Source: Clostridium estertheticum
GTDB lineage: Bacteria > Bacillota > Clostridia > Clostridiales > Clostridiaceae
NCBI RefSeq assembly: GCF_026650985.1
Contig: NZ_CP086239.1
Span: 2,480,001 to 2,544,000, forward strand
Length of the DNA: 64,000 nucleotides
Direction: 5' to 3'
Shown here: in pieces, positions 28,143-39,949 of the stretch
Position numbering within the stretch: position 1 is the first letter of the stretch
Layout of the letters: each line of letters starts with the position of its first letter
Made by a program: the position numbers and the translations under genes
Notes under the pieces: model-generated
Told to the model about the DNA's origin: nothing
Databases searched by the model: none
What the model saw: the letters and a program-made list of their open reading frames with translations, nothing else

Positions 28143-29740
28143 TACTCATCACCTCCAATAACTTTTCCTTCTAATAATGGTTCTACTTTCCACGGTGGGG
28201 TAACATATCTCCAAGCAGGAGTGTGTACTCCTGAGGTAAGTTCTCTTGCAAAAACTACTGCTCCTCTAAATCCAGCATATGGTCCTGAATAATCATAGGA
28301 ATGTAATTGCTTAGATGTTACTCCCATTTTCTGCACTACATACTTATCTTTAATACCTGAGAAAAACATGTCAGGTTTTAAATGTTTAATTAATTGCTCT
28401 GTTTCAAAATGGTTTAAATCATCAATTATTACAGCATCTTTATTCATATCTTTTATAAGTCCGTCATATTTAGCGAGTGGTATTTCCTTTTTGAGTTTTT
28501 CATATCTCTGCGGAGATATAATAGTTCTATATTTCTCTTCATCCTTTTGAACTGTTAAGTGCTCAATGTTCTTACTATCTGCATCAAGTTTTATATCAGG
28601 AATAACTTGTCGACCCTCATAATCATCTCTGTGGGCAAATTCATAACCTGAAACTACAGTTTCAATTCCTAAGTCATGAAGAAGAGTTTGATAATGATGA
28701 GACCTTGAACCTCCAACATATAAAAATGCTGTTTTACCTTCAAGTCTTGTTTTATAATATTGCATTTGTCCTTCTATTGCAGCAATTTCCTCTGCAATTA
28801 CCTTTTCTGTTTTTTCTATAAGATCTTTATCATCAAAATAAAGTGCTACATTTCTTAAGGTTTCAGTAATTCCACTAACACCTATAAAATTAACTTTTAT
28901 CCAAGGTATTCCATATTTTGTCTCCATCATCTCAGCTATATAATTTATAGATCTATGACATTGAACTAAATTAACATCGGCTGTATGAGCATTTTTTATG
29001 TCCTCATAACTGCCATCACCGGTCATTACACATACTACCTCATAACCTATTTTTTTAAATACTCTTTCAACTTCCCAACCATCTCCGCCAATATTATACT
29101 CGCCTAACAAATTTATCGAATGTTTTTTAGTAGGAACTTTAGTTCCTGTACCAATTACACTTCTCATTAAATTATTGTTTGCAATATGATGTCCAGCTGA
29201 CTGGCTTACACCTTTGTATCCTTCACAATTAAAAGCTAAAACCTGAATTCCATAAAGCTTTTCAGCTTCAGCAGCTACTGCATTTATATCATCACCAATT
29301 AGTCCTACTGGGCATGTAGCTGAAATTGTTATTGCGGTCGGATGGAATATCTCTACAGCTTCTTTTATTGCTTGTCTTAATTTCTTTTCACCACCAAATA
29401 TAATATCGCTTTCTTGCATATCTGTTGAAAAACAATATTCTATATAGTTTTGACCTCCTGGTTCAGTTTTCGCCTTATTTCTCCTTGTACCCCAAGTATA
29501 ATAAGAGCAACCGATAGGTCCATGAACTATATGAACCATATCCTTTATTGGCCCAAGTATAACTCCCTTACAGCCTGCATAACAACATCCTCTGCTTGTT
29601 ATCATCCCTGGAATCGTTCTAGTATTCGCTGTAATTGTTAATAAATCATCCTCCGCTTTTTTAATAACTATATGTTGTTTTCTGTTTTTAAATGTTTTTG
29701 CAGGATATTTTTCCAGCACTTTATCCATAAATTCTTTCAT
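28142..29740 (-). CDS. nifD: Mo-nitrogenase MoFe protein alpha subunit
   Basis: 532 residues from the ATG at 29740; an in-frame GTG at 29749 lies inside the ribosome site. P-cluster Cys are in SRGCCYAGCKG, VHGPIGCSYYTWGTRRN and SATCPVGLIGDD. The FeMo-co Cys is in VQCHRSINYI and the cofactor His in LHSYDYSGPY. An insert of about 50 residues near 370-425 (EGRQVIPDIKLDADSK onward) is absent from proteobacterial NifD and is known in the C. pasteurianum enzyme. This places it in the clostridial MoFe group. Confidence 0.97.
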   Translation of the reverse strand: MKEFMDKVLEKYPAKTFKNRKQHIVIKKAEDDLLTITANTRTIPGMITSRGCCYAGCKGVILGPIKDMVHIVHGPIGCSYYTWGTRRNKAKTEPGGQNYIEYCFSTDMQESDIIFGGEKKLRQAIKEAVEIFHPTAITISATCPVGLIGDDINAVAAEAEKLYGIQVLAFNCEGYKGVSQSAGHHIANNNLMRSVIGTGTKVPTKKHSINLLGEYNIGGDGWEVERVFKKIGYEVVCVMTGDGSYEDIKNAHTADVNLVQCHRSINYIAEMMETKYGIPWIKVNFIGVSGITETLRNVALYFDDKDLIEKTEKVIAEEIAAIEGQMQYYKTRLEGKTAFLYVGGSRSHHYQTLLHDLGIETVVSGYEFAHRDDYEGRQVIPDIKLDADSKNIEHLTVQKDEEKYRTIISPQRYEKLKKEIPLAKYDGLIKDMNKDAVIIDDLNHFETEQLIKHLKPDMFFSGIKDKYVVQKMGVTSKQLHSYDYSGPYAGFRGAVVFARELTSGVHTPAWRYVTPPWKVEPLLEGKVIGGDE

Positions 29741-29763
29741 ATACTTCACCTCGCTTTATTTAA

Positions 29764-30147
29764 TTAAATAGCTTCTATTCCAGTTTTCCCAGTTCTTACT
29801 GTAACCACATCATTTATCGTAGCTACAAATATTTTTCCATTTCCTGGATTTCCGTTTTGATTTACTTCTATAATAGTTTTCACTGTATTTTCTACATCTT
29901 TATCCTCTACAACTAGTATTATCATTCTCTTTGGCATTAATCTGTGCATCTCAGATAATTGCTCAGCAATTATTGGTGGAAGTCCTTCATCCTCACTAAA
30001 TGCATTTTGAAATAATTCATAAGCTATTTTTTTCTTTCCTCTTCCCATAACCTTTATTGCAGTCATAGAAGGAACTGCTATTTTAAGAAGAGCTTCTTTA
30101 GTTTTGTTAACCATATCCATTCGAATGATAGCTGTTATTTCCTTCAT
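29764..30147 (-). CDS. nifI2: NifI2, PII-like regulator of nitrogenase
   Basis: 127-residue PII (GlnB) family protein starting MKEITAIIRMDMVNKTKEAL. It has the NifI2-type T-loop and the C-terminal GNGKIFVATINDVVTVRTGKTG. NifI1 and NifI2, encoded between nifH and nifDK in archaea and clostridia, form a complex that inhibits the MoFe protein when nitrogen is sufficient and releases it on 2-oxoglutarate binding. It is 14 bases after nifI1. Confidence 0.93.
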   Translation of the reverse strand: MKEITAIIRMDMVNKTKEALLKIAVPSMTAIKVMGRGKKKIAYELFQNAFSEDEGLPPIIAEQLSEMHRLMPKRMIILVVEDKDVENTVKTIIEVNQNGNPGNGKIFVATINDVVTVRTGKTGIEAI

Positions 30148-30161
30148 ATTATTGGCCCTCC

Positions 30162-30488
30162 TTATAATCCGGAATTTCCAGAACTTATAGTATATACTTC
30201 GTCTACATTACTTACGAAAATCTTTCCATCACCAAAAGCACCTTTTTCTCCTGTTTTTGAACTTCTAATTATAATCTTTATAACATCATCTTTATCATTA
30301 TCGCTAACTACTAGCATTAACATTTCTTTTGGAATTTCGTCATAATATACATCTCCGACCTTGACTCCTCTTTGCTTACCACGTCCAACTACACCTATCT
30401 TTGTAACTGCTGGGAAACCAGCATCACATAACTCGGAGAGAACAATACCTACTTTTTCTGGTCTAATTACTGCTTTAATCATTATCAT
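30162..30488 (-). CDS. nifI1: NifI1, PII-like regulator of nitrogenase
   Basis: 108-residue PII-family protein. AVIRPEKVGIVLSELCDAGF at the start, VVGRGKQRGVKVGDVYYDE in the T-loop and FGDGKIFVSNVDEVYTISSG at the end are typical of NifI1. It lies directly after nifH. It acts with NifI2 to switch nitrogenase activity. Confidence 0.93.
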   Translation of the reverse strand: MIMIKAVIRPEKVGIVLSELCDAGFPAVTKIGVVGRGKQRGVKVGDVYYDEIPKEMLMLVVSDNDKDDVIKIIIRSSKTGEKGAFGDGKIFVSNVDEVYTISSGNSGL

Positions 30489-30539
30489 CGTTTAATTCCC
30501 CCTATCTATATTGTTATATAATGAATTTGATATACTTAA

Positions 30540-31373
<834 letters not shown>

Positions 31374-31612
31374 TCATATATATAATTCTTTACAACATAT
31401 TTATTTGAAGTAAAGTATTTACCAAATTAAAAATGATTTTTTTTAATATTTAAAAGTCATTTCGTTTAAAAATAGGTTTAATATATTTATGACTTTTATA
31501 AAATAAAAATGACTATTTTATAAAGTTATAATTTATTTTATTTCAGAATTTTAAACATTGTGTTTTTCGAGAAATTTATTATTATTTAATCCAATTCTGA
31601 AAATTGCGAACA

Positions 31613-31649
31613 TTTAGCACGTAAAATCATTTATATTAATGTTATTATA
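31613..31649 (-). promoter_or_regulatory. Candidate nifH control element shared with anfH
   Basis: TATAAT-N23-GTGCTAAATG on the minus strand, then GCAATTTTCAGAAT. The anfH region has TATAAT-N23-GTGCTAAACG then GCATAATTGTATGAAT. The match in word and spacing suggests a common start site and a shared regulator or leader element. Confidence 0.5.
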
Positions 31650-32092
31650 GATAAAAAGCTTGTATTTCTTTATGTTTTATACTAAATTGATATCTTTTCA
31701 AATCTTATCCTAATCATAATATTTACTTTAAGTTATTTTAATATTGATTTTAAATTAAAAAATTATATTTGAATTTTGAAACAAATGAATTTTGTTTATA
31801 TTTTTATACTCATTTTACTTGTTTTTAATTACTTATTTTTATTTATATTACTGTCTTTTTGATATATAGTCAAGCCTTTTTTGCAAGTTTTGCATAAGTT
31901 TTCTTGTAAATCCACCATTTTTTATCTTGATATCGTTACCATATGAATTAATCGAATTTGCAAACGTTACCATATTTTTCTTCTGTAATCTGATTTTATT
32001 TAACTAACTTCATGTCATTTCTGAAATTAAATCCCTTTTGCAACTTTTCTTCACTTAATAACTATATCTATTATGAATTCTCAATAAAAAGG

Positions 32093-32123
32093 TTGACTAT
32101 TTTAGAATTTAATGGAATAATAT
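32093..32123 (+). promoter_or_regulatory. Promoter of mop
   Basis: TTGACT at 32093-32098 with AATAAT at 32116-32121 (spacing 17); an overlapping TAATAT at 32118-32123 gives spacing 19. Confidence 0.5.
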
Positions 32124-32183
32124 CAATTAATAATTGTACAGTATCCATTAACTACAATTTAATTTTGGGAGGTATAAATAATT

Positions 32184-32393
32184 ATGGCATTAAGCGCAAG
32201 AAATCAATTAAAAGGAAAAGTTGTATCTATTAACGAGGGGGCTGTCACTGCATACGTTGTTGTTGATATTGGCGGTGGTAATCTTGTTACTTCTTCTATA
32301 TCAATAGCCGCAGTACATGATTTAGATTTAAAAGTTGGTTCAAACGTAACTTCAGTTATAAAAGCTTCTTCTGTAATGTTAATGACAGAGTAA
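32184..32393 (+). CDS. mop: Molybdopterin/molybdate-binding protein Mop (molbindin)
   Basis: 69 residues, a single Mop domain: SARNQLKGKVVSINEGAVTA at the start, then DIGGGNLVTSSIS and VTSVIKASSVMLM. It is very like the Mop proteins of C. pasteurianum. Mop hexamers store molybdate in the cytoplasm. A GGGAGG site lies 12 bases before the ATG. It sits next to a HTH/PBP-like regulator and between the two nitrogenase operons, fitting a molybdenum buffer for MoFe synthesis. Confidence 0.95.
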   Translation: MALSARNQLKGKVVSINEGAVTAYVVVDIGGGNLVTSSISIAAVHDLDLKVGSNVTSVIKASSVMLMTE

Positions 32394-32418
32394 AATGTCT
32401 TAACTGTTTTTATTATAG

Positions 32419-32466
32419 AATAAAAGGGATATAGGTATTAGTTTTACTAATACCTATATCCCTTTT
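32419..32466. terminator. Bidirectional terminator between mop and the regulator
   Basis: A long perfect stem, AAAAGGGATATAGGTATTAGT with its complement, around a 3-base loop. It serves both convergent genes. Confidence 0.88.
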
Positions 32467-32502
32467 AGTATTCTATGTTTAATTACTTTACAAATACAAT
32501 AA

Positions 32503-33489
32503 TTATGGTTGTTCTACTATTTTTCCAGTATCAGTCAAATCATACCCACCTATTCCTCGCAGTTCTTCCTTAAATTCCTTTGAATTAATAATTTCAAGTA
32601 TTGCTTGAAATGGTGGTTTGTTTATATCATCTTTCTTAATTATTAAATCATATCTTTCCTTTTGCATAGGTACAAATTGAATATTTTCAACCTGTTGAGC
32701 AGCCTTTTCATTACCTACTGCTACATCGGCATCACCCCTAGCAACAGTACTAGCAACGGCTAAATGTGACAACGCTTCGCTTTCATACCCATTAATTGAC
32801 TGCCATGGTATGCCAAGTTTACACAATTTTTCATCTATTAGAACTCGTACTCCACAACCTCTTTCTCTATTAATCATTAAAACATCAGATCTAGTTAAAT
32901 CCTTCCACGTAGTTATGCTTTTAGGATTACCTTTAGCAACATAGAAACCTTGCATACGGCATACTAAATGAATAATAATACAAGGTACTCCCGGAAGTAT
33001 TCTACGTACATAAGGGATATTGTAAACTCCAGTATCACAATCCCATAGATGTGCTGTAGCAATATTTATATTGCCTCTATATAATTCAACTAAGCCATTG
33101 TAACTTCCTATATAACGTCTAAGCGCCTGAAGTCCATTAGGATGTTGTTCTAAATGCCGAGTTAAAACATCCAAAAGAATATCTTGACCACAAATTATAA
33201 AATCACTTTTATAACTTGAACCAGGCAAATCTTTTTTGGTATTTAGTGAAGTTATAATTGGATTATTGATTTTTTCCACATTAATTTGTTCAACATTAAT
33301 TGATGAAGTTTTAATATTAGTTCTACTTTTATTCTTGTACTTTTCAATATCAATTTCATCTATTCGTACCTTTCTACCTACTCTATAAGAAGAAAGTTCT
33401 CCCCTTTTTATTAATTCATATACTGTATTTTTAGAAATATTTAAAACTTGTGCAACTTCCTGAGTTGTTAATCCTGAGTTTGCTTCCAT
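32503..33489 (-). CDS. Transcriptional regulator: excisionase-type HTH plus PBP-like domain (molybdate-type)
   Basis: 328 residues from the ATG at 33489. Residues about 5-50 are a MerR/excisionase HTH (TTQEVAQVLNISKNTVYELI, RGELSSYRVGRKVRI). About 100-325 is a periplasmic-binding-like domain (PF12727 type) related to ModA/LysR sensing domains: GSYNGLVELYRGNINIATAH, INRERGCGVRVLIDEKL, VARGDADVAVGNEKAA. It is a paralogue of the regulator at 44977-45942. It is convergent to mop and divergent from the 515-residue protein. It probably senses an oxyanion, most likely molybdate. Confidence 0.85.
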   Translation of the reverse strand: MEANSGLTTQEVAQVLNISKNTVYELIKRGELSSYRVGRKVRIDEIDIEKYKNKSRTNIKTSSINVEQINVEKINNPIITSLNTKKDLPGSSYKSDFIICGQDILLDVLTRHLEQHPNGLQALRRYIGSYNGLVELYRGNINIATAHLWDCDTGVYNIPYVRRILPGVPCIIIHLVCRMQGFYVAKGNPKSITTWKDLTRSDVLMINRERGCGVRVLIDEKLCKLGIPWQSINGYESEALSHLAVASTVARGDADVAVGNEKAAQQVENIQFVPMQKERYDLIIKKDDINKPPFQAILEIINSKEFKEELRGIGGYDLTDTGKIVEQP

Positions 33490-33677
33490 AATAAACAATT
33501 CTCCCTTCGACTTTCCAAAATAATTACTATATTATTGATTTATCTTAATATTAGCATTATAATATTTCTATATACAGTCTCATTATGTTTAACACAATTC
33601 ATCTTAATTATATACCAAATAGTGCAATTAATAAAGCTATAGAAAAAATTTAAAATTGTAAAGGAGGCATTCTATAA

Positions 33678-35225
33678 TTGGAGTTAATTAAAGATAATTC
33701 AAATTCAGTAAATTTAAACATCGGAAGTTTTTCAAGAATGATAGGTCAAACTTGGAATGTCCCTGAAAATGTTCTTGAAAATTACATATTAGCAAACGTA
33801 AGCATATCAATGATTAGAAATCCTAACATGAAAAAAGATATTAACAAATTATATCTTCTTGATAAAATTAAATATTATGAAGTTGTTAAAAATTCTTCCT
33901 GTGCAAAACATATTATTATGACACAAGGTACACTTGAGCAAGAAATTGAAGGAAGAAAAGCACTTGGTATTCTTTTAATTGCGGAGAATGATTATAACTT
34001 AAGAAGCACTATAATTAAATTGCTTAGAAAACACTATTCAGTAGTCTTTAATGCAGTTAAAAAGCATGATAAAAGAGAGCTAACTAAAAGATATCATCTA
34101 ATGGATGAAGTTACAATGAAAACAGAAGCAAGACTTGAAGCAGCAATATACTTTTATTTTGGTATATATCGCAATGCAAACGAAGTTGATCAAGGGTTTT
34201 TTAAGTCAATTATTAATGATATAAAAACGTTTGAGTTTTGCGACCCCATGACAAGAGACATAACTAAGGAATTAGAAGTACATAAAAACGAGCTTCAAGA
34301 GATCAAATCATTACTCAAAAGGGAGTATGGTAAAATAAATAGTTTTAAAGATATTTTAAACAGCAATGTAAATATTATTGAAGAATCAGGTGGAATTCTT
34401 GAGAATATTTTCATTATTAATAAACTCGATGTTAATCATCTCTTCTCAGACTCGAACTTTTTAAATATTGATGAAATATTATTATCCTATATTAAAATGG
34501 GATATACTTCTTTGGACTCTAAAGTGATACTTCAAGTTCTTGTAAATGGTATTTTCATAAAATCATTAATTAATGAATATAAAAAATCTAAGAACCTATA
34601 TTTTGAAAATAATCAAGAAACATTGCTTATTAAAATAAACTCTTTAGAAAACAATTTAAATATTGTTAATCTTACAAATACAGGTATGTCAAATAAGTTA
34701 ACTATTTTTAAGAACCAAAATACAAAATTTGAAGAAACTCTAAATAGTCAGATAAATAAATTAAATAAAACACATAATTCTGAAGTTGTGGAAATGCAAA
34801 ATAGAATCACTGATCTTGAAAACCAGTTATTAGCTGAGAAAAGATTTAAAGCTGAATTAAACAGTTTACGAGAATATGTTTTCAAAATAAATAATGATTA
34901 TATCCCGCTTGCACAAACAAAGTCATTATCAGATTACATATCAAATATTAATATTATTATCATAGGTGGTGCTAAAGACTGGAGAAGAAAATTCAGAGAA
35001 AAATATCCAGAGCTTAGAACCTTACACGGCTTTAGTGAAAATTTTGATACTAGTGTTTTAGTCAATTGCGATTATGTGTTTTTCTATCCCGGCTTTATGA
35101 ATCACGCAACCTATTACAAAGCCATGAGTTTTATAAGAACTAATCAGCTTAAATTTGGATATATAGGAAAAACAAATATAGACTTGGTAGAACTAGAAAT
35201 AATTGATGAATTAGATAAAATATGA
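33678..35225 (+). CDS. Uncharacterised 515-residue protein with coiled coil and DUF2325-like C-terminus
   Basis: The start is a TTG at 33678 with AAGGAGG 10 bases before it; the next ATG is 20 codons in. Residues 1 to about 330 are helical and unfamiliar. About 330-420 is a heptad-rich coiled coil (NKLNKTHNSEVVEMQNRITD). About 425-512 is a Rossmann-like domain resembling DUF2325: INIIIIGGAKDWRRKFREKY, LVNCDYVFFYPGFMNHATYY. No signal peptide or membrane helix. It is divergent from the HTH/PBP-like regulator (188-base gap) and convergent with anfO. The position suggests a part in molybdenum or nitrogenase control, but this is unproven. Confidence 0.75.
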   Translation: MELIKDNSNSVNLNIGSFSRMIGQTWNVPENVLENYILANVSISMIRNPNMKKDINKLYLLDKIKYYEVVKNSSCAKHIIMTQGTLEQEIEGRKALGILLIAENDYNLRSTIIKLLRKHYSVVFNAVKKHDKRELTKRYHLMDEVTMKTEARLEAAIYFYFGIYRNANEVDQGFFKSIINDIKTFEFCDPMTRDITKELEVHKNELQEIKSLLKREYGKINSFKDILNSNVNIIEESGGILENIFIINKLDVNHLFSDSNFLNIDEILLSYIKMGYTSLDSKVILQVLVNGIFIKSLINEYKKSKNLYFENNQETLLIKINSLENNLNIVNLTNTGMSNKLTIFKNQNTKFEETLNSQINKLNKTHNSEVVEMQNRITDLENQLLAEKRFKAELNSLREYVFKINNDYIPLAQTKSLSDYISNINIIIIGGAKDWRRKFREKYPELRTLHGFSENFDTSVLVNCDYVFFYPGFMNHATYYKAMSFIRTNQLKFGYIGKTNIDLVELEIIDELDKI

Positions 35226-35251
35226 TGAATATAAAAAAAGATACGACTATT

Positions 35252-35291
35252 ATAAAACGGTCGCCAATAAATTATAGGCGACCGTTTATTT
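35252..35291. terminator. Bidirectional terminator between the DUF2325-like gene and anfO
   Basis: Stem AAACGGTCGCC / GGCGACCGTTT with a 10-14 base loop, flanked by A- and T-runs. Confidence 0.85.
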
Positions 35292-35297
35292 TTTTAC

Positions 35298-35930
35298 TTA
35301 TAAAGTAGTACTAATATTATGAGAATAAACCTTTACCCTCATTGTTCCATCGTTTATTTTTTCTATGTCTGAACTTAAATTTAGTTTACTAAACTCACCA
35401 CCAAACCATAGTGGAACATGTGTACAAATTATTTCAAGTTTCTTAAACTCAGTATTATTAATGAAAGGCAAAAGTAATTGTTTAGATGTTAATTTTTCAT
35501 TATCTTCCATTTCTGCTTGTATATCAATAAAATAATACCCCTCCTTCCCATTTATCGAAGGTCTTGGTATAATCTCAGCTCTCTGTTTTTTAAGTTTTCT
35601 CTCTTCCTCACCTTTTAATACAAGTTCTAAGAAACCCTCAGGCGTGCCTTCTACCTTCAAAATGTTAAAACCCATGTTATCAAGTATAGTATATGGAAGC
35701 CCTTTAACATCACCCGCTACAAAGACCTTACATTCGCCGAGAGCATCAGCCATATTTTTAACATTATCACGAATTGTTTCCGTGCTCATTAAATCGTTAA
35801 TTTCAAAAATGATTTCCTTTATTACTTTCCACTCTGATTTTTCCTTTAAATACAGCTTAGTTACCCCACTTTGATTAAAAGAGATTGTTTTACCATTTTC
35901 ACCAAGAAACACTGCAATTTTCATGCCCAT
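35298..35930 (-). CDS. anfO: Fe-only nitrogenase accessory protein AnfO
   Basis: 210 residues. KIAVFLGENGKTISFNQSGV at the start and the block NMADALGECKVFVAGDVKG are typical of the AnfO family (PF09582), encoded with anfHDGK; function unknown. GGGGG lies 7 bases before the ATG. It is 26 bases after the GNAT gene and is the last gene of the anf unit. A second AnfO-like protein is encoded in the Mo operon (19969-20595). Confidence 0.88.
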   Translation of the reverse strand: MGMKIAVFLGENGKTISFNQSGVTKLYLKEKSEWKVIKEIIFEINDLMSTETIRDNVKNMADALGECKVFVAGDVKGLPYTILDNMGFNILKVEGTPEGFLELVLKGEEERKLKKQRAEIIPRPSINGKEGYYFIDIQAEMEDNEKLTSKQLLLPFINNTEFKKLEIICTHVPLWFGGEFSKLNLSSDIEKINDGTMRVKVYSHNISTTL

Positions 35931-35956
35931 AATTTTACCCCCTATAATTTTTATAT

Positions 35957-36448
35957 TTACTCACTGTTTCCAGCGGTTGGAGTGATTCCATCAAGAGGCA
36001 TAGTATACCTTACAAATCCATCCGCCCGGCAAAATTTATCATAAACAGATCTAGCTGTTGTATTCCCTATGCGAGTCATCCAATAAACTCTAGTCCAATT
36101 GTTTTCCAAACCTATGTTAATAAGTCTCTGTATCATAAGTTTCGAGGCGCCTCTTCCTCTTTTCTTTGGTATAACAAACAAATCATCCATGAGGCAAGCA
36201 AGCCCCTCACTCCAAGTATATTCGTGAAGTACATAATTAGCAAAACCTATAATTTCACTATTATCAACAGCAATAAGTGCGCATATGGAACTTGATGTAT
36301 TAATTATTCGTGCCCAGGTTGATTCAGTAATATTTTCAGGCACAATAACTCCATAAAATGAATTGTAATCTGCCCACATCGCCTTCCAAGCTATTTCGTC
36401 ATTGTAATTTGCTGGTCTAATTTCAATCCCCTTAACTATGCTTTCCAT
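35957..36448 (-). CDS. GNAT-family N-acetyltransferase in the anf operon
   Basis: 163 residues. The acetyl-CoA-binding segment is VIPKKRGRGASKLMIQRLIN (RGRGxxxxLI form of the Q/RxxGxG/A loop). LIAVDNSEIIGFANYVLH and YWMTRIGNTTARSVYDKF also fit the GNAT fold. The substrate is unknown. Placement between anfK and anfO hints at modification of a nitrogenase-related target, but GNAT genes are common and this may be chance. A stem-loop separates it from anfK. Confidence 0.85.
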   Translation of the reverse strand: MESIVKGIEIRPANYNDEIAWKAMWADYNSFYGVIVPENITESTWARIINTSSSICALIAVDNSEIIGFANYVLHEYTWSEGLACLMDDLFVIPKKRGRGASKLMIQRLINIGLENNWTRVYWMTRIGNTTARSVYDKFCRADGFVRYTMPLDGITPTAGNSE

Positions 36449-36480
36449 TTGTAAATCACCTCTTTATAAAATTAATAATT

Positions 36481-36514
36481 AGGACACCTCGAGAAATCAT
36501 TCTCGAAGTGTCCT
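36481..36514 (-). terminator. Stem-loop between anfK and the GNAT gene
   Basis: AGGACAC-CTCGAGAA / TTCTCGA-GTGTCCT with a short loop. The following minus-strand sequence is only moderately T-rich, so it may be a partial terminator or RNA-processing site that lowers GNAT-anfO expression. Confidence 0.6.
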
Positions 36515-36591
36515 TTGGTTTCGTTAAACTATAACTTGTAATGACCTTTATATTATAAAATCATTTAAAAATATAATTCATTAAATATGTC

Positions 36592-37983
36592 TTACCATAC
36601 ATTCAATACCCATTCCTTATTCTTCTTATACTCCATATCAGTAAATATCGTGTTGGCCATCTGTTCTCCTAGCCACATTGCACCTGCATAACCAACCACA
36701 GGATAACGATACATTCCTGCACGATCATAAGTCGGAAAACCCACTCGTAGCATTGGGATATTGTTGTCAACAGCGATGTACCTACCTTTAGAATGTCCCA
36801 AAATAAGATCAAGTTCAAGCCCCTCGTTCTTGATTCTGTTTTCAAGTTCCCAAAAATCCGCATTGGTAATTATCTCCATATCATAATCTACATTTTCTTG
36901 AAGCGCCTTAATTCGTGGATCTTTCTTATACTCCTTATTGTCATCACCAAGTAAAAGCAGTACCGGTTTCATTTCTAAATCAAGACAAAATTCAGCAAGA
37001 CCGATAACTAGGTCTGGATTTCCGTATATCGCTACCTTCTTACCCGCTAAAAACATATGAGTAATATCACTAAGTGCATCAATTGCAATTCCACGTTCAG
37101 CAACTAAAGACTTAGGAATTGACTTACCAGTCATTTTCTTTACATTTTGCAAAAATGTGTCCGTATTCCTTATTCCAATAGGAGTAGGTCCAAGAATCAT
37201 TGGAACCCCAAATTCATTTTGAAGATATTCAGCTGCTTTTCCACCCTCATACCTATTAAGAGCAATAGTTCCAATTGCATTTGCGGTTCCAGTTAAATCT
37301 GCAATTGTAGTATTTCCATGGGAAGTAGCGTTTCCATCTGGCATTAACGGAGAATCAAACGTTTCAATTTCAAAAAGTACAGTTGCATCTACTTCCATTT
37401 CTGACAAGAGATGCTTAAGTGCTGTAACATCTCCCGGATTTACCCATCCAGTAATAAGATTTAATTTTTCATTAGACACATCTTCTTTTTTGGCAAAAGC
37501 TTTTACAAACTCCTCCACTGCCACATCGTATCCACTTATCATACTTCCCTTAAAACTCGGTGTATGCATTGGGACAAGATGAACTTCTCTCCCAGCATAT
37601 TTTTCTTTTAAAAGTCCTTTATTTAATTTCGTAATAACACCATCTATATCATCACCAATAATCTCTGTTGAACATGTTGTAATGATTGGTATGACTTTCA
37701 CATGTGGATACCTCATCAAAAGAACATCCACTGCTTCTTCAACACGATTTAGTGCACCAAATACCGCACCATCCTCATGTAGTGATGAAGATGCAATCTC
37801 AAAGCTTTCCTTGAAATGTTGTGAAAACAGAAGCCTAACAAACATAACGCATCCTTGTCCTCCATGAACTATTCCGATACAATCTTTTACTCCTATGCTG
37901 GCATACTGAGCTCCACAGGGCTGGCATGTAAATATTGGGTTGATAATGCCAGCACGTTCCTTTTGTTTTAATTCACAAGACAT
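36592..37983 (-). CDS. anfK: Fe-only nitrogenase FeFe protein beta subunit
   Basis: 463 residues. The start NPIFTCQPCGAQYASIGVKD, then GIVHGGQGCVMFVRLLFSQH and ITTCSTEIIGDDIDGV, follow the AnfK pattern, with P-cluster Cys in TCQPCGAQ and GQGCVMF. It is distinct from the NifK at 26772. With AnfD and AnfG it forms the Mo-independent enzyme. It is last of the structural genes, 15 bases after anfG. Confidence 0.94.
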   Translation of the reverse strand: MSCELKQKERAGIINPIFTCQPCGAQYASIGVKDCIGIVHGGQGCVMFVRLLFSQHFKESFEIASSSLHEDGAVFGALNRVEEAVDVLLMRYPHVKVIPIITTCSTEIIGDDIDGVITKLNKGLLKEKYAGREVHLVPMHTPSFKGSMISGYDVAVEEFVKAFAKKEDVSNEKLNLITGWVNPGDVTALKHLLSEMEVDATVLFEIETFDSPLMPDGNATSHGNTTIADLTGTANAIGTIALNRYEGGKAAEYLQNEFGVPMILGPTPIGIRNTDTFLQNVKKMTGKSIPKSLVAERGIAIDALSDITHMFLAGKKVAIYGNPDLVIGLAEFCLDLEMKPVLLLLGDDNKEYKKDPRIKALQENVDYDMEIITNADFWELENRIKNEGLELDLILGHSKGRYIAVDNNIPMLRVGFPTYDRAGMYRYPVVGYAGAMWLGEQMANTIFTDMEYKKNKEWVLNVW

Positions 37984-37998
37984 AATATCACCCCTTAT

Positions 37999-38337
37999 TT
38001 AATATAGTTTGTCATTAATTTCTGTATTACGCGACGCTGTAATGGTTAAATAATCAACACGATCCTTAAATCCCTGCATGAGTATCTTAATCTTAGGTTT
38101 TTCCATTGTAACAATCCATGGAAATAATCGTTTATAGTTATCTGAAAGAAGTTGAGCCTCGACCCAATAACATCTATCCGCAGGTGTTCCCACATCCACA
38201 GGCTCATCACACAACAACTGAGTAGCTTTTTCAATTATATTCTCATTTTGATTCTTTCTATCCCAAGCCCGGGAATTAAACTGCCATAGACAATTTTTCA
38301 TTATATAATCCACAAGTTGTTCTATTTTATCTTCCAC
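37999..38337 (-). CDS. anfG: Fe-only nitrogenase delta subunit
   Basis: 112 residues, with the start codon GTG 7 bases after AGGAGG. CLWQFNSRAWDRKNQNENI and DRCYWVEAQLL are typical of AnfG/VnfG. This subunit is found only in alternative nitrogenases, so it rules out a second Mo enzyme. It lies between anfD and anfK. Confidence 0.94.
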   Translation of the reverse strand: MEDKIEQLVDYIMKNCLWQFNSRAWDRKNQNENIIEKATQLLCDEPVDVGTPADRCYWVEAQLLSDNYKRLFPWIVTMEKPKIKILMQGFKDRVDYLTITASRNTEINDKLY

Positions 38338-38359
38338 AATTTCTCCTCCTTTACTCAGT

Positions 38360-39925
<1,566 letters not shown>

Positions 39926-39949
39926 TCATTCCTCCTTGTTGTTTTTATA

